Positions 29,510 to 40,369 of a stretch of DNA of 64,000 nt are shown one piece after another. Position numbers and translations under genes: made by a program. Source of the stretch: Bartonella sp. AU55XJBT (GTDB taxonomy: Bacteria > Pseudomonadota > Alphaproteobacteria > Rhizobiales > Rhizobiaceae). The notes below the pieces were generated by a model. It was not told the origin of the DNA. It ran no database searches and saw only the letters and a program-made list of their open reading frames with translations. The DNA is taken from assembly GCF_028618525.1 (NCBI RefSeq), contig NZ_JAQITC010000006.1, positions 62,001 to 126,000 on the forward strand, in the 5' to 3' direction. Positions within the stretch are counted from its first letter, which is position 1; each line of letters starts with the position of its first letter.

Positions 29510-29547
29510 GAGAAATAAAAACGGTTTTCATAACAATAGAAACCGTT
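29510..29547 (-). terminator. Intrinsic terminator, minus strand
   Basis: AACGGTTT and AAACCGTT (29520-29527 and 29540-29547) form a perfect 8-bp stem. On the minus strand the stem is followed by TTTATTT. It is suitably oriented for a purD transcript, though about 485 bases beyond the purD stop, which would leave repeat copy E in the purD 3' untranslated region in antisense. Confidence 0.5.
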
Positions 29548-29594
29548 GTGTCGGTGTACAATTTTTGCTTTTTTCTAGATCATAAAAAACACGA

Positions 29595-29890
29595 ACAGAT
29601 TTATAAAACAAATTATTGATTTATAAAAAGAATAAATCATTTTTTTTTGCACGTTACAAGGAGGGGATGCTCATGTGGATGAAAACCATTAAAACAGAGC
29701 AAAAACTCTCTGATAAATTTCCTAAATAACAAGGGTTATCGTAACATTGGGCGTTGGGTACAACGGGGTGATATCAGTTTTTGTCTTTATTCAATAAAGA
29801 TGGTGAAATCGATTTATACTCTCCACGGTTAATATCGTGTAATGGAGGAAAGAGCATGAGGAATATTGTTTTGTGCGCAAATAGCATGAA
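29595..29890 (+). repeat. Dispersed integrase-derived repeat, copy E (decayed, leader deleted)
   Basis: The edge TTATTGATTTATAAAAAGAA (about 29611-29630) is followed almost at once by TTGCACGTTACAAGGAGGGG, so the middle of the leader is missing compared with copies C and I. The segment AAGGGTTATCGTAACATTGG (29730-29749) and a frame with FNKDGEIDLY (about 29790-29820) match the coding half. Stops and frameshifts throughout. Confidence 0.5.
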
Positions 29891-30031
29891 GTGTGTTCTT
29901 TTTAGGTATTTTATTTTTAAAGGAAAATATACACGTTTTTTTCCAAAGTCATGAAAAACTCAAAAACAAGAGAATGCGTGTATCATGTTGTTAGGTGAAA
30001 GAATCAAATCTTAAAAAAATATTCAAAGGAT

Positions 30032-31306
30032 TTAGTTTTCTCGCGCAATGGCGCGCCATCCGATATCATGACGAACAAAGCCTTCTGGCCAATCAATACA
30101 ATCAACGGCTTCATAAGCACGCTTTTGTGCGTGTGTAATCGTTTTTCCTGTTGCTGTTATATTGAGAACACGTCCACCATTTGCAATAAGTTCTCCATTG
30201 CGCAATGCGGTACCAGCGTGAAAAACTTTCACATCGGGAAGGGTGTTTACTTTATCAACGTTACGGATAACAGTTCCTTTTTGGGGAGAGCCTGGATAAC
30301 CATTCGCCGCCATAACAACGGTGAGAGCAACTTTTTCAGACCACTGAAGAGGTTTATTTTCAAGATTTCCTTGAGCTGCAGCAAGAAAAATCGGCAAAAT
30401 ATCGTCTTTGAGGCGCACCATTAAAACTTGACATTCAGGATCACCGAATCGTACGTTAAATTCAATGAGTTCAGGGCCTTTTTGCGTTATCATCAATCCA
30501 ACGAAGAGGATGCCTTTAAAGGGAGTGCCCATTTCATGCATGCGTTTTAAAGCGGGTTCAACAATTTCTTTGAGGGTACGTTTCACCATTTCTTCGGTCA
30601 TGATTGGCGCTGGTGAATAAGCCCCCATACCACCGGTATTTACTCCAGTATCGCCATCACCCACACGTTTATGATCTTGAGCAGATCCAAAAGGAAGGGC
30701 AATTTTACCATCACAAAGACAAAAGAAGCTTGCTTCTTCACCTTCAAGAAAAGATTCGATAACAATTTTGTTTCCTGCATCACAGGAGGCATTTTTGAAG
30801 CAGGCATCAACGGCGTTCAATGCTTCTTCTATCGTTGTTGCAACCACGACACCTTTGCCAGCTGCTAAGCCATCCGCTTTAATGACAATGGGAACACCTT
30901 GTTGATGAATGTAAGCTTTGGCTTTAGCCGCATCATTAAAACATTGGTAACTTGCTGTAGGAATGTTATTCTTACGACATAAATCTTTTGTAAAGGCTTT
31001 TGAACCTTCTAGTTGAGCAGCTTTTTGAGTCGGACCAAATACACAGATGTTGGCGCTATTAAGAGAGTCGGTTATACCTGCAACCAATGGTGCTTCTGGC
31101 CCTACAATCACAAGATCAATAGAATGTGCTTTACAAAAAGCAATAATAAGGGGGTGGTTATCAATGTCTAAATTAACATTTTCACCAAATTCTGCTGTTG
31201 CAGGATTTCCAGGAGCACAATATAACTTTTTGAGCAGTGGTGATGCCGCTATTTTCCATGCTAAAGCATGTTCTCGCCCACCTGAGCCAATAAGAAGAAT
31301 ATTCAT
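30032..31306 (-). CDS. purD: Phosphoribosylamine--glycine ligase (GAR synthetase)
   Basis: Second step of de novo purine synthesis: phosphoribosylamine plus glycine plus ATP. ATP-grasp fold. The N-terminal [19 protein letters not shown] is diagnostic; [10 protein letters not shown], the ATP-grasp [29 protein letters not shown] and [11 protein letters not shown] follow in order. Length 424 is standard. ATG 31306 is preceded by GAGGAGC. Monocistronic, divergent from ubiA. Confidence 0.97.
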   Translation of the reverse strand: MNILLIGSGGREHALAWKIAASPLLKKLYCAPGNPATAEFGENVNLDIDNHPLIIAFCKAHSIDLVIVGPEAPLVAGITDSLNSANICVFGPTQKAAQLEGSKAFTKDLCRKNNIPTASYQCFNDAAKAKAYIHQQGVPIVIKADGLAAGKGVVVATTIEEALNAVDACFKNASCDAGNKIVIESFLEGEEASFFCLCDGKIALPFGSAQDHKRVGDGDTGVNTGGMGAYSPAPIMTEEMVKRTLKEIVEPALKRMHEMGTPFKGILFVGLMITQKGPELIEFNVRFGDPECQVLMVRLKDDILPIFLAAAQGNLENKPLQWSEKVALTVVMAANGYPGSPQKGTVIRNVDKVNTLPDVKVFHAGTALRNGELIANGGRVLNITATGKTITHAQKRAYEAVDCIDWPEGFVRHDIGWRAIAREN

Positions 31307-31396
31307 TGCTTGCTCCTCTCATAAAAGATGATTAATCTCATCCTCTTCTCATAAGAATGAAATGTCTCTATCGCAAGACTAAAGGTAAATCATTTG

Positions 31397-32401
31397 ATGA
31401 AAAAAAATAAAAATATTCCTCATGTTCAGTCCTATGATAGCCAAGGACGGGTTATGGATGCCTCTGCCAAACAATGGGTCTATAATTTTCTTCCGTGTTC
31501 TTTATGGTTTTATGCGCAATTGGCGCGTTGGGATCGGCCTATCGGATGGCAATTGTTGATGTGGCCTTGTTTTTGGTCAACAACAATGGCTTTTCTCTCT
31601 TATGACATGCAATATGAGCCTCTTTTACCAATGCTTCTTCATTGGATTTGGTATCTTTTCCTTTTTTTTCTGGGATCCATTGCTATGCGAGGGGCAGGAT
31701 GTACTTGGAATGATCTTATTGACCATAAAATTGATTCTCAGGTAGAGAGAACACGTTCTCGCCCATTACCGACAGGTCATGTGAGTCGGTTTCAAGCAAA
31801 AGTTTTTATACTTGTACAATGTTTGGTTGGTTTAGGTGTTTTGTCACAATTTAATAGGTTTAGTTTTTTTCTAGGTATTTCGTCTTTAATAGCTGTTGCA
31901 TTTTATCCTTTTATGAAACGCGTAACTTATTGGCCACAGTTTTTTTTAGGTATTGCATTTAATTGGGGAGCATTAATGGGGTGGGCCGTTGTGTTTGGAA
32001 GTTTAAGCTGGGCACCAATTTTACTTTATGTGGGATCAATTTTGTGGACCATAGGATACGATACCATCTACGCACATCAAGATAAAGAGGATGATGCTAC
32101 TGTTGGTATTGGTTCTACGGCGCTTCTCTTTGGTAAAGGAACTAAGCGTGCTTTAGTCTTTTTGTATGGTGGTTTTGTCGTATTCGTGAGTTTAGCATTT
32201 TATTTGGCTAAAGTTCCTCCATTGAGTTTTTTAGGAATTTTTTTAGCAAGCATCCATATGTTTATTCAAATTAAAGTCATTGATATCGATGACAGTGCAC
32301 AATGCCTCAGGCTTTTCAAATCCAATTCGCTTATTGGTTTTGTAATTTTTACTGGTTTAGTTTGTGGTGGTTTATGGATGATATTTTATCCTGCAGTTTA
32401 A
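31397..32401 (+). CDS. ubiA: 4-hydroxybenzoate polyprenyltransferase
   Basis: Membrane prenyltransferase joining 4-hydroxybenzoate to the polyprenyl chain in ubiquinone synthesis. There are about eight membrane helices. The two Asp-rich catalytic motifs are GCTWNDLIDHKIDSQVERT (about residues 100-118) and DTIYAHQDKEDDATVG (about 220-235). RSRPLPTGHVS follows the first motif, as usual. ATG 31397 was chosen over TTG 31394. It has a 30-residue N-terminal extension compared with E. coli UbiA. The product of ispB in this window is its co-substrate. 334 residues. Confidence 0.95.
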   Translation: MKKNKNIPHVQSYDSQGRVMDASAKQWVYNFLPCSLWFYAQLARWDRPIGWQLLMWPCFWSTTMAFLSYDMQYEPLLPMLLHWIWYLFLFFLGSIAMRGAGCTWNDLIDHKIDSQVERTRSRPLPTGHVSRFQAKVFILVQCLVGLGVLSQFNRFSFFLGISSLIAVAFYPFMKRVTYWPQFFLGIAFNWGALMGWAVVFGSLSWAPILLYVGSILWTIGYDTIYAHQDKEDDATVGIGSTALLFGKGTKRALVFLYGGFVVFVSLAFYLAKVPPLSFLGIFLASIHMFIQIKVIDIDDSAQCLRLFKSNSLIGFVIFTGLVCGGLWMIFYPAV

Positions 32402-32781
32402 CAACACGTTAGGTAAAGTCATATGTTCTGTGATGATGGGGAGAGGAATGAACAACTTTTTAATTGAAAGTGCATTTTCTATGTATTCATTAGAATCAAA
32501 ATATATATGATAATTGTATTATTCTAGTCTTTCTTTGCATATCACTGTTTCTCTTACTAGAAGTTCAAAAGTGAAATCATCGTTTTGGTGAATGCGGTTT
32601 TTTTCTTCAATAAGTTTGTCGCTAATCTAGCTTCAAGCGATGGAGGATATTATCAACCAACGTTTATAGAAAAATAAAATTCTTCTTGAAATGAAATAAA
32701 ACACCTCTTTTTAGAATTTCGCAAATAGAAAATAATCGTTTAACCGTGAGGAAAAACTTTATAACGATGAAGCTTGAAGGA
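32402..32781. other. Spacer between convergent ubiA and pdxH
   Basis: About 380 bases, no supported gene and no repeat copy. A minus-strand frame (32664-32873) is a shadow overlapping the pdxH 3' end. Confidence 0.5.
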
Positions 32782-33405
32782 TTAAGGGTAGAGTTTTTGT
32801 CTTTTCCAATTGTTGTGTTCAACACAATCGCGGGTAAAAAGTAGACGATCATGTAAACGAAATGGACGATCACACCAGAATTCTATAGAAAGGGGTTTAA
32901 CACGAAAACCAGACCAATAAGGTGGTCGTGGAATTTTGCCTAGAGCATAACGCGCAGTATATTGGGCAATGGCTTTTTCGAGTACAAAACGATTTTCTAA
33001 TGGTTGAGATTGTTTAGATGCCCATGCACCAATTCGACTCCTACGGGGGCGCGATTGGAAATAAGTATCGGCTTCTTGCTGAGTTACTTTTTCAACAATT
33101 CCTCTTATTCTAACTTGACGACGGAGTGATTTCCAATGAAACCCTAAGGATGCTTTCATTGATTTTAAAATTTCTTGTCCTTTACAGCTGTCATAATTGG
33201 TATAGAAGACGAAGCCTTGAGGACTATAGTCTTTAAGGAGAACCATTCGAACATTAGGGAGTCCTGTTTCGTCAACTGTCGCGAGTGCCATAGCATTCGG
33301 ATCATTTATTTCGCTTATCGTTGCCTCTTCAAGCCACTTTGCAAAAAGTTCAAAAGGTTTTTGCATGTGCATAAAATGATCGTCTATTGGTGTTTTATCA
33401 CTCAT
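32782..33405 (-). CDS. pdxH: Pyridoxamine 5'-phosphate oxidase
   Basis: FMN enzyme that oxidises pyridoxine or pyridoxamine 5'-phosphate to pyridoxal phosphate. [25 protein letters not shown] and [15 protein letters not shown] form the FMN site (interrupted motifs around RMVLLK and TNYDS). [29 protein letters not shown] and the C-terminal [17 protein letters not shown] region complete the fold. 207 residues, normal. It lies divergent from the DnaJ-like gene, an order also known in rhizobia. Confidence 0.96.
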   Translation of the reverse strand: MSDKTPIDDHFMHMQKPFELFAKWLEEATISEINDPNAMALATVDETGLPNVRMVLLKDYSPQGFVFYTNYDSCKGQEILKSMKASLGFHWKSLRRQVRIRGIVEKVTQQEADTYFQSRPRRSRIGAWASKQSQPLENRFVLEKAIAQYTARYALGKIPRPPYWSGFRVKPLSIEFWCDRPFRLHDRLLFTRDCVEHNNWKRQKLYP

Positions 33406-33736
33406 AGTGTCTCCAAATGGCAGGAATCATGGACATTTTCTCATTTACTTTTCTATCAAGAAGTAAAGTACCATTTTTTCTTATTTTCAAAAAGCCAATG
33501 CTTTTATATATTTTTAACAAGTATTTTTATGGTGGTTTCATTATTTTTGTCTTTAGCGTAGAAGACAATGAGCTATATTAAATAAATATCTCATTTTATC
33601 TGGTATTTTACTTTCTTGATAGACATATAAAGGAAAGAAGAAATTATTCTCTAGAATAGACAGATGAAGCTATGAGGAATATTGAGCAACATATCCGTTG
33701 ATATTGTGAAAACGAAAAAATTGAAAAGAGGGCAAT
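33406..33736. other. Divergent promoter region pdxH / dnaJ-like
   Basis: About 330 A+T-rich bases that must contain promoters in both directions. No strong consensus pair stood out. AGAGGG precedes the DnaJ-like ATG. Confidence 0.45.
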
Positions 33737-34639
33737 ATGCGTGATCCCTACACGATTCTGGGTGTGACACGTACCGCAAAACCGCAAGAGATTAAATCAG
33801 CATTTAGAAGATTAGCAAAGAAGTATCATCCAGACCACAATAAAGATGATGCAAAGGCTAAAGAAAAGTTTGCTGAAATTAATCAAGCTTATGAGATTAT
33901 AGGTGATAAAGATAAAAAGGCACAATTTGACCGCGGTGAAATTGATATAGAAGGCAAACCGCTTTATCAAGCCTATGGTGCTGGTGAAAATTTTAGCAAT
34001 AAACAAAATCCCTTTTCAGGAAGAGCAAAAGGATTTGATTTTTCCTCTTCAGGGGGGGCAGGTTTTGATGCGAGTGATATTTTTCGCGATCTGTTTGGAG
34101 GAGCCGGTAGCTTCTCGAACTCCACACACTATAATCGCCCTCAACAAGGAGACCATATTCGCGCTAATCTTACCATAACATTAGAGCAGATGGTTGGTGC
34201 AGAAAAAGTGGAAGCTGTTTTCCCTCATGGAAAAAAGTTAAAAATTAAACTTCCAGATTATATTGAAGATGGGCAAACTATTCGTTTAAAAGGTCAGGGA
34301 GAAGAGGTTCTTCACGGACAAGCAGGAGATGCGTTGATAACCATTCAAATTCAAAAACATCGTCGTTTTCGGGTTGAAGGAAGAGCACTCCATCTTGATT
34401 TACCAGTTTCTCTTAAACATGCTGTTTTGGGAGCAAAAGAAGAAGTTGAGACATTGGAAGGACGTGTGGTCTTAACGATACCTGCTTGGTCAAGTTCTGA
34501 TCGCGTTTTGCGGTTGAAAGGAAAAGGGCTTCGTTTGAAAAATGGTACAAGAGATGATCTTTATGTGCATGTTCGTGTTATGTTGCCGGAGGGTGGAAAT
34601 GCTGCGCTAGAACAGTTTTTGCAAACGCAAAAGGATTAA
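33737..34639 (+). CDS. DnaJ-family co-chaperone without zinc finger (CbpA-like)
   Basis: A 300-residue J-domain protein that stimulates DnaK. The J domain (about residues 1-66) contains the HPD motif in [21 protein letters not shown]-rich linker (about 85-125, [20 protein letters not shown]) is followed by the two C-terminal substrate-binding domains (about 132-290). No CxxCxGxG repeats are present, so it is a type II (CbpA-like) member rather than DnaJ itself. fabI follows 130 bases later. Confident in family. Confidence 0.93.
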   Translation: MRDPYTILGVTRTAKPQEIKSAFRRLAKKYHPDHNKDDAKAKEKFAEINQAYEIIGDKDKKAQFDRGEIDIEGKPLYQAYGAGENFSNKQNPFSGRAKGFDFSSSGGAGFDASDIFRDLFGGAGSFSNSTHYNRPQQGDHIRANLTITLEQMVGAEKVEAVFPHGKKLKIKLPDYIEDGQTIRLKGQGEEVLHGQAGDALITIQIQKHRRFRVEGRALHLDLPVSLKHAVLGAKEEVETLEGRVVLTIPAWSSSDRVLRLKGKGLRLKNGTRDDLYVHVRVMLPEGGNAALEQFLQTQKD

Positions 34640-34767
34640 TTTTTAAAATTTTTATATATACAAAGCGTCGTTTTTGTTTGATTTTAAACCAATTACTTGA
34701 AGAAAAAGTTGACCTGTGTCATAGGCAGATGAATAATATTATTTTAAGTAACAATGGGGCAGTGCTG

Positions 34768-35586
34768 ATGGCTAAGGGTAATGGTTTATTGTATGGTAAG
34801 CGTGGTTTAATCTTGGGGTTGGCCAATAATCGCTCCATCGCTTGGGGAATCGCTAAAGCAGCGAGTGCTGCAGGAGCAGAGCTTGCTTTCACCTATCAGG
34901 GTGAAGCAATGAAAAAGCGTGTTGAGCCTTTGGCTGACGAATTAAAGGGGTTTGTTTGTGGACATTGTGATGTTTCTGACAGTGCCTCTATTGATGCGGC
35001 CTTTAGAACCATAGAGAAGAAATGGGGCAAACTTGATTTTTTAGTTCATGCTATTGGTTTTTCTGATAAAGATGAATTAAGTGGTCGTTATATTGACATC
35101 AGCGAATCAAATTTTATGATGACCATGAATATTTCTGTTTATTCGCTAACAGCTCTAGCAAAGCGTGCAGAAAAGTTAATGCAAGGCGGTGGTTCAATCT
35201 TAACATTGACCTATTATGGGGCAGAAAAGGTTGTTCCCAATTATAATGTCATGGGGGTTGCCAAAGCAGCTCTTGAGGCGAGCGTGAAATATTTAGCGGT
35301 AGATTTAGGTCCCCAAAATATTCGTGTTAATGCGATATCTGCTGGACCCATTAAAACGTTAGCAGCTTCAGGTATTGGTGATTTCCGTTATATTCTAAAA
35401 TGGAATGAATATAATGCTCCCTTACGTCGTACGGTATCAATTGAAGAGGTAGGTGATTCTGCCCTTTATTTTCTTTCGGATTTGTCTCGTTCTGTTACCG
35501 GTGAAGTTCATCATGTCGATTCAGGTTATAATATCATCGGTATGAAAGCCGTTGATGCACCAGATATTTCCGTCGTTAAAGAATAA
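34768..35586 (+). CDS. fabI: Enoyl-[acyl-carrier-protein] reductase (NADH)
   Basis: Last reduction in each fatty acid elongation cycle; the target of triclosan and diazaborines. SDR fold with GLANNRSIAWGIAKA (FabI-type nucleotide loop), FLVHAIGFSDKDEL and the catalytic Tyr/Lys pair in YNVMGVAKAALEA. The chosen start ATG 34768 (MAKGNGLLYGKRG) matches the family start; an ORF extension to 34678 adds 30 residues that look untranslated. 272 residues. Some rhizobia have two fabI copies; only one is visible here. Confidence 0.94.
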   Translation: MAKGNGLLYGKRGLILGLANNRSIAWGIAKAASAAGAELAFTYQGEAMKKRVEPLADELKGFVCGHCDVSDSASIDAAFRTIEKKWGKLDFLVHAIGFSDKDELSGRYIDISESNFMMTMNISVYSLTALAKRAEKLMQGGGSILTLTYYGAEKVVPNYNVMGVAKAALEASVKYLAVDLGPQNIRVNAISAGPIKTLAASGIGDFRYILKWNEYNAPLRRTVSIEEVGDSALYFLSDLSRSVTGEVHHVDSGYNIIGMKAVDAPDISVVKE

Positions 35587-35731
35587 GTTTGGTTTAAGGA
35601 CCCGTATTGGACAGCGGTGATTTGACCAAATTTAAAGCGGCTAAGAATATTTTGAAGTAAAGAGCGGTTTTGTGTAAAGCTCAACATGCGTTGTCGTTGC
35701 GTATATTTGACAGAGAAATGGATCTTTTTTC

Positions 35732-36820
35732 ATGTCGCATAATACATTTGGTCATTTGTTTCGTATAACAACATGGGGTGAAAGTCATGGTGCTGCTCTT
35801 GGTTGTGTCATTGATGGTTGCCCACCCGGAATTATTTTTACGCGTGCAGAAATTCAAGCTTATCTTAATAAGCGTAGACCCGGGCAATCTAAATATACAA
35901 CGCAGCGCCGAGAACAAGATCAAGTAGAAATTCTTTCAGGAGCAATTGTTCAGGAAGATGGGGTAACATTCGTTACAACAGGCACACCAATTTCTCTATT
36001 GATTCGAAATACAGATCAACGCTCTCAAGATTATGGAGAAATTGCTCATCAATATCGTCCTGGTCATGCAGATTATACGTATGATGTTAAATATGGCATT
36101 CGTGATTTTCGAGGGGGAGGGCGTGCTTCAGCACGCGAGACAGCAGCGCGTGTTGCAGCTGGAGCATTGGCTCGTAAAGTTGTTCCTCATTTGGTTGTAC
36201 GAGGAGCTGTGGTAGCAATTGGTCCCCATAAGATTAATCGTGATCGTTGGGATTGGTCAGAGGTTGAGAATAATCCTTTTTTTACAGCTGATGCAGAGAT
36301 GGTTCAAATTTTTAGTGATTATATCCGTAAAATTCGTAAAGATGGTACATCTGTTGGTGCGGTTATTGAGATCGTTGCAGAAAATGTTCCGGCAGGTTTA
36401 GGAGCACCTATTTACGCAAAACTTGATCAAGACATTGCATCATACCTTATGTCAATTAATGCGGTAAAAGGGGTTGAAATTGGTGATGGTTTTGCGGCAG
36501 CTCGCTTGAGGGGAGAAGAAAATGCCGATGAAATGCGGATGGGGAATGATGGAAAACCACTTTTTTTATCCAATCATGCTGGTGGTATTTTAGGGGGAAT
36601 ATCGAGTGGACAGCCAATTGTTGCACGTTTTGCTGTAAAACCTACGTCATCCATTTTAACGCCTCGTCGCTCCATTGATGTTGATGGTCATGATGTAGAC
36701 GTAATAACGAAGGGACGTCATGATCCATGTGTTGGGATTCGGGCTGTTCCTGTTGGTGAAGCAATGGTTGCTTGTGCACTTGCTGACCATTATTTAAGAC
36801 ATCGCGGTCAAGTTGGGTGA
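35732..36820 (+). CDS. aroC: Chorismate synthase
   Basis: Converts EPSP to chorismate, the end of the shikimate pathway, using reduced [23 protein letters not shown] is the N-terminal signature, followed by [35 protein letters not shown] and [16 protein letters not shown]. 362 residues, full length. Fifteen bases separate it from ribB, so the two genes are probably cotranscribed. Confidence 0.97.
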   Translation: MSHNTFGHLFRITTWGESHGAALGCVIDGCPPGIIFTRAEIQAYLNKRRPGQSKYTTQRREQDQVEILSGAIVQEDGVTFVTTGTPISLLIRNTDQRSQDYGEIAHQYRPGHADYTYDVKYGIRDFRGGGRASARETAARVAAGALARKVVPHLVVRGAVVAIGPHKINRDRWDWSEVENNPFFTADAEMVQIFSDYIRKIRKDGTSVGAVIEIVAENVPAGLGAPIYAKLDQDIASYLMSINAVKGVEIGDGFAAARLRGEENADEMRMGNDGKPLFLSNHAGGILGGISSGQPIVARFAVKPTSSILTPRRSIDVDGHDVDVITKGRHDPCVGIRAVPVGEAMVACALADHYLRHRGQVG

Positions 36821-36835
36821 TTGAGAAGGTGAATA

Positions 36836-37939
36836 ATGGCGTATAATGAAGAAAAAATTGTTTCTGCGCTTAAAGCTTTTGAACGCGGTGAAATTGTTGT
36901 GGTGACAGATGATAATGACCGTGAAAATGAAGGTGATTTAACAGTTGCTGCAGCGCATTGTACAGAAGAAAAGATGGCATTCATTCTTCGTCACACAACG
37001 GGTATTGTGTGTACACCTATGCCTAAAAAAGAAGCACAACGATTTAATCTTTCTCCTATGGTACGAGATAATAACTCTGCACACGGGACACAATTTACGG
37101 TTACTGTTGATTTTAAACACGGCATAACAACAGGGATTTCAGCGCATGACCGTACATTAGCGGTGCGTAATCTTGCAAATTCGAATGCAAGTGCGGATGA
37201 TTTTGTTTGTCCAGGGCATGTTTTTCCTCTGATTGCGCATGAAGGGGGGGTTCTCATGCGTTCAGGTCACACGGAAGCCGCTGTTGATTTATGTCAATTA
37301 GCTGGTTTGCCGCCGGTTGGTGTTATTGGTGAGTTAGTCAATGATGATGGAAGCGTTAAACATGGTGATCAGATTATAAAATTTGCACAAGAACATCGGT
37401 TGCATATCATAACGGTTGCAGATTTAATTGCTTACCGACAGCGTAAAGAAATATTGATCAAGCATGTTGGAGAAATGCCGATTGAAACACCTGTAGGTCC
37501 TGCTATTATTCAAAGTTATCAACTTCCTTGGGAAGCTGTTCAGCATATTGCGATTATTTTTGGTGATATTCATGAGGGAGAGGATATCCCTGTGCATTTA
37601 CATCATGAAAACATTCTAAATGACGTTTTTTGTCAATCTTCAGATATCATGGTGATGATGCAGCGTATGATGGAAAAAGAAAAACGTGGCGTATTTGTTT
37701 ATTTGCGTGAAGGATCTGTTATACAATCAACGATTGGCATTCAAAATATGGCAAGAGACGGTGTAGAAAACCATTTGCAGGCGATTGAACGCGAAGAAGA
37801 ATGGCGCAAAATCGGTTTAGGATCGCAAATTTTAAAATATTTAGGAATAGGCTCTGTTATTGTTTATACTTCTAAAGAGCATCATTATGTAGGTTTAGAA
37901 GGTTTTGGAATTCGTATATCTAGAACAGAAATTTTTTGA
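36836..37939 (+). CDS. ribB: 3,4-dihydroxy-2-butanone 4-phosphate synthase with degenerate GTP cyclohydrolase II-like domain
   Basis: The N-terminal domain (about residues 1-205) is a complete RibB with the acidic loop [17 protein letters not shown] and [12 protein letters not shown] and [12 protein letters not shown], so it can make the four-carbon unit of riboflavin from ribulose 5-phosphate. The C-terminal domain (about 210-367) has the size and outline of GTP cyclohydrolase II. The zinc-binding Cys-x10-Cys-x-Cys and its surrounding SLRCDCG motif are replaced by [15 protein letters not shown], so no zinc site remains and cyclohydrolase activity is unlikely. Such bifunctional-looking but degenerate proteins are known in alphaproteobacteria. 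A true ribA must lie elsewhere. Confidence 0.9.
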   Translation: MAYNEEKIVSALKAFERGEIVVVTDDNDRENEGDLTVAAAHCTEEKMAFILRHTTGIVCTPMPKKEAQRFNLSPMVRDNNSAHGTQFTVTVDFKHGITTGISAHDRTLAVRNLANSNASADDFVCPGHVFPLIAHEGGVLMRSGHTEAAVDLCQLAGLPPVGVIGELVNDDGSVKHGDQIIKFAQEHRLHIITVADLIAYRQRKEILIKHVGEMPIETPVGPAIIQSYQLPWEAVQHIAIIFGDIHEGEDIPVHLHHENILNDVFCQSSDIMVMMQRMMEKEKRGVFVYLREGSVIQSTIGIQNMARDGVENHLQAIEREEEWRKIGLGSQILKYLGIGSVIVYTSKEHHYVGLEGFGIRISRTEIF

Positions 37940-37946
37940 GGTTCAT

Positions 37947-38201
37947 ATGAAAAAAGAGATACAAGAGGGGGATATTACAGCCTTAAGCTTTGAGCAAGCG
38001 CTTAAGCAACTTGAAGCTATTGTTGAAAATTTAGAACGTGGCGATGTGCCTTTGGAACAATCCATTGATATTTATGAACGTGGTGAAGCGCTTAAGAAAC
38101 ATTGTGAAAAACTCTTGAAGGTTGCTGAAGCCAAAGTTGAAAAAATTCAGCTTTCACAGGAAGGTTCTCCAGAAGGAGTAGAGCCGCTTGACACTCAATA
38201 A
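37947..38201 (+). CDS. xseB: Exodeoxyribonuclease VII small subunit
   Basis: Small helical subunit that binds XseA to form the single-strand exonuclease. The 84-residue protein contains [28 protein letters not shown] as two stretches around [11 protein letters not shown], and [22 protein letters not shown], both family signatures. ATG 37947 with GAGG upstream was chosen; the frame is open back to 37905 within ribB. It begins seven bases after the ribB stop. In rhizobia xseB precedes dxs, as it does here. Confidence 0.95.
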   Translation: MKKEIQEGDITALSFEQALKQLEAIVENLERGDVPLEQSIDIYERGEALKKHCEKLLKVAEAKVEKIQLSQEGSPEGVEPLDTQ

Positions 38202-38445
38202 TATTAAATATTTGGGGATATTTATTGTGGGGCTTAAGAAATGCAATAATCTTCATTGATAGAGAGTGAATTTTATTGATTTCTTTTTTATAAAATAAGT
38301 TAAAAATAGGAAAGATCATCAATCATCTCAAAGAGAGAAGAGTATTTTTTCAGTGAAAAAGATGTAAAACTCTCAATAAAAGAGTAGAAAAGATATATTT
38401 TTATTGTTGCTTTCTCTTGAGTTAAGATAATAGGAAGGAATTTTT

Positions 38446-40353
38446 TTGTCTCAGGTCTTAACACCATTGCTTGACCGTGTTTGTTTTCCGCAAGATTTGC
38501 GGGCATTACCTGAGTCTGATTTGGTACAGTTGGCTGATGAGTTGCGGACCGAAACAATTGATGCGGTCTCTGTAACAGGTGGTCATCTTGGGGCGGGACT
38601 TGGTGTTGTTGAGCTTACAGTTGCGTTACATTATATTTTTAATACACCAGAGGATAGGATTATTTGGGATGTTGGTCATCAAACCTATCCGCACAAAATT
38701 TTAACGGGGCGTAGAGAAAAAATTCGCACATTACGTCAAGAGGGGGGGCTATCAGGTTTCACAAAACGTTCAGAAAGTGTGTACGATTCATTTGGAGCGG
38801 GGCATTCGTCGACTTCTATTTCCGCGGGGCTGGGCATGGCGGTGGCAAGTGCTTTGAAAGCAGAGACAAGACGCAATATCATTGCTGTCATTGGTGATGG
38901 TGCAATGTCTGCGGGCATGGCTTATGAAGCAATGAATAACGCTGGTGCTTTGGATGCACGCTTGATTGTTGTTCTAAATGATAACGATATGTCTATCGCA
39001 CCGCCTACAGGTGCTATGAGTGGGCATCTTGCACGATTAGTATCTCGTCCTTCTTATCGTCATTTGCGTGAACGCGTAAAGATATTGAGCGAAAAATTGC
39101 CAAAGTTTTTTTTGGATAAAGCACGTCGTTCAGAGGAATTTGCGCGTGGACTTTTGGTCGGAGGAACGTTATTTGATGAGCTTGGCTTTTATTATGTTGG
39201 CCCCATAGATGGGCATAATTTGGGGCATTTATTGCCTGTTTTAAAAAATGTTCGCCAATATCCTCATGGTCCTGTTTTGGTGCATATTGTAACGCATAAG
39301 GGAAAGGGATATCCACCTGCAGAAGCCTCGTCTGATAAATATCATGGTGTTAACCGTTTTGATGTCACAACAGGAAGACAGGTTAAAGCATCAAGTAATA
39401 TTCTACCCTATACCAAGGTATTTTCTAAAGCTTTAATAGAAGAAGCCAGCCATGATGATAAGATTGTTGGCATAACGGCAGCGATGCCAACAGGGACAGG
39501 CCTTGATGCTTTCGCAGAAAAATTTCCTAAAAAGATGTTTGATGTTGGGATTGCTGAGCAACATGCAGTAACTTTTGCGGCCGGACTTGCTTGTGAAGGG
39601 TATAAGCCTTTTGTTGCAATTTATTCTACTTTTTTACAGCGTGCTTATGATCAAATTATTCATGATGTATCAATTCAAAAGTTACCGGTACGTTTTGCTA
39701 TTGATAGAGCAGGTTTTGTGGGGGCAGATGGTGCAACGCACGCTGGCAGTTTTGATATTGTTTTTTTAGCTACGCTTCCTGAGTTTGTTGTTATGGCGCC
39801 TTCAGATGAACTTGAACTGATGCATATGGTGCGTACAGCTGCAGCTTATGATCAGGGGCCCATTTCTTTTCGTTATCCACGTGGTGAAGGTATTGGTATA
39901 GATTTACCGCAACGTGGTGCATTATTAGAGATTGGAAAAGGGCGTATTCTGCGTGAAGGAAATAGGATCGCTCTGGTTTGTTTTGGAACACGAATGTCAG
40001 AAGCGTTGCGAGCTGCTGATAGGTTGGGGGCTAAAGGGTTATCGACAACGGTTGCAGATGCACGGTTTGCAAAACCTTTGGATAAGGATTTAATGCGTCG
40101 TTTAGCTCGTGAGCATGAAGTATTGGTGACAATTGAAGAAGGGGCAATCGGTGGATTTGGAGCGCATTTATTACAATTTTTAGCACAAGAAGGGCTCTTA
40201 GAGCATGGTTTGAAAGTTCGTACATTAAAACTTCCTGATGAATATTTGAATCATGGTCCACCAGAAAAAGTTCTCTCAATGATTGGGCTTGATGCGGTGG
40301 GTATTGTCAACACGGTATTGATGGCTTTGGGACGCAAAATTCAAATGGAATAG
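38446..40353 (+). CDS. dxs: 1-deoxy-D-xylulose-5-phosphate synthase
   Basis: First enzyme of the MEP pathway, a thiamine-diphosphate transketolase-like protein (635 residues). [36 protein letters not shown], the ThDP motif [18 protein letters not shown], and the C-terminal transketolase segments [17 protein letters not shown] and [15 protein letters not shown] are present. The start is TTG 38446 with AGGAAGG about ten bases upstream; no ATG in frame fits the alignment, so this is a genuine TTG start. tlyA follows 16 bases later. Confidence 0.96.
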   Translation: MSQVLTPLLDRVCFPQDLRALPESDLVQLADELRTETIDAVSVTGGHLGAGLGVVELTVALHYIFNTPEDRIIWDVGHQTYPHKILTGRREKIRTLRQEGGLSGFTKRSESVYDSFGAGHSSTSISAGLGMAVASALKAETRRNIIAVIGDGAMSAGMAYEAMNNAGALDARLIVVLNDNDMSIAPPTGAMSGHLARLVSRPSYRHLRERVKILSEKLPKFFLDKARRSEEFARGLLVGGTLFDELGFYYVGPIDGHNLGHLLPVLKNVRQYPHGPVLVHIVTHKGKGYPPAEASSDKYHGVNRFDVTTGRQVKASSNILPYTKVFSKALIEEASHDDKIVGITAAMPTGTGLDAFAEKFPKKMFDVGIAEQHAVTFAAGLACEGYKPFVAIYSTFLQRAYDQIIHDVSIQKLPVRFAIDRAGFVGADGATHAGSFDIVFLATLPEFVVMAPSDELELMHMVRTAAAYDQGPISFRYPRGEGIGIDLPQRGALLEIGKGRILREGNRIALVCFGTRMSEALRAADRLGAKGLSTTVADARFAKPLDKDLMRRLAREHEVLVTIEEGAIGGFGAHLLQFLAQEGLLEHGLKVRTLKLPDEYLNHGPPEKVLSMIGLDAVGIVNTVLMALGRKIQME

Positions 40354-40369
40354 AAAATTCGAGTATGAG

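Larger units (their letters stand above)
29157..30031. other. Spacer between the DUF6101-like gene and purD (convergent)
   Basis: About 875 bases. It holds a minus-strand intrinsic terminator (29510-29547) and repeat copy E (about 29595-29890). The remainder, 29157-29500 and 29900-30031, shows no gene. Confidence 0.55.
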
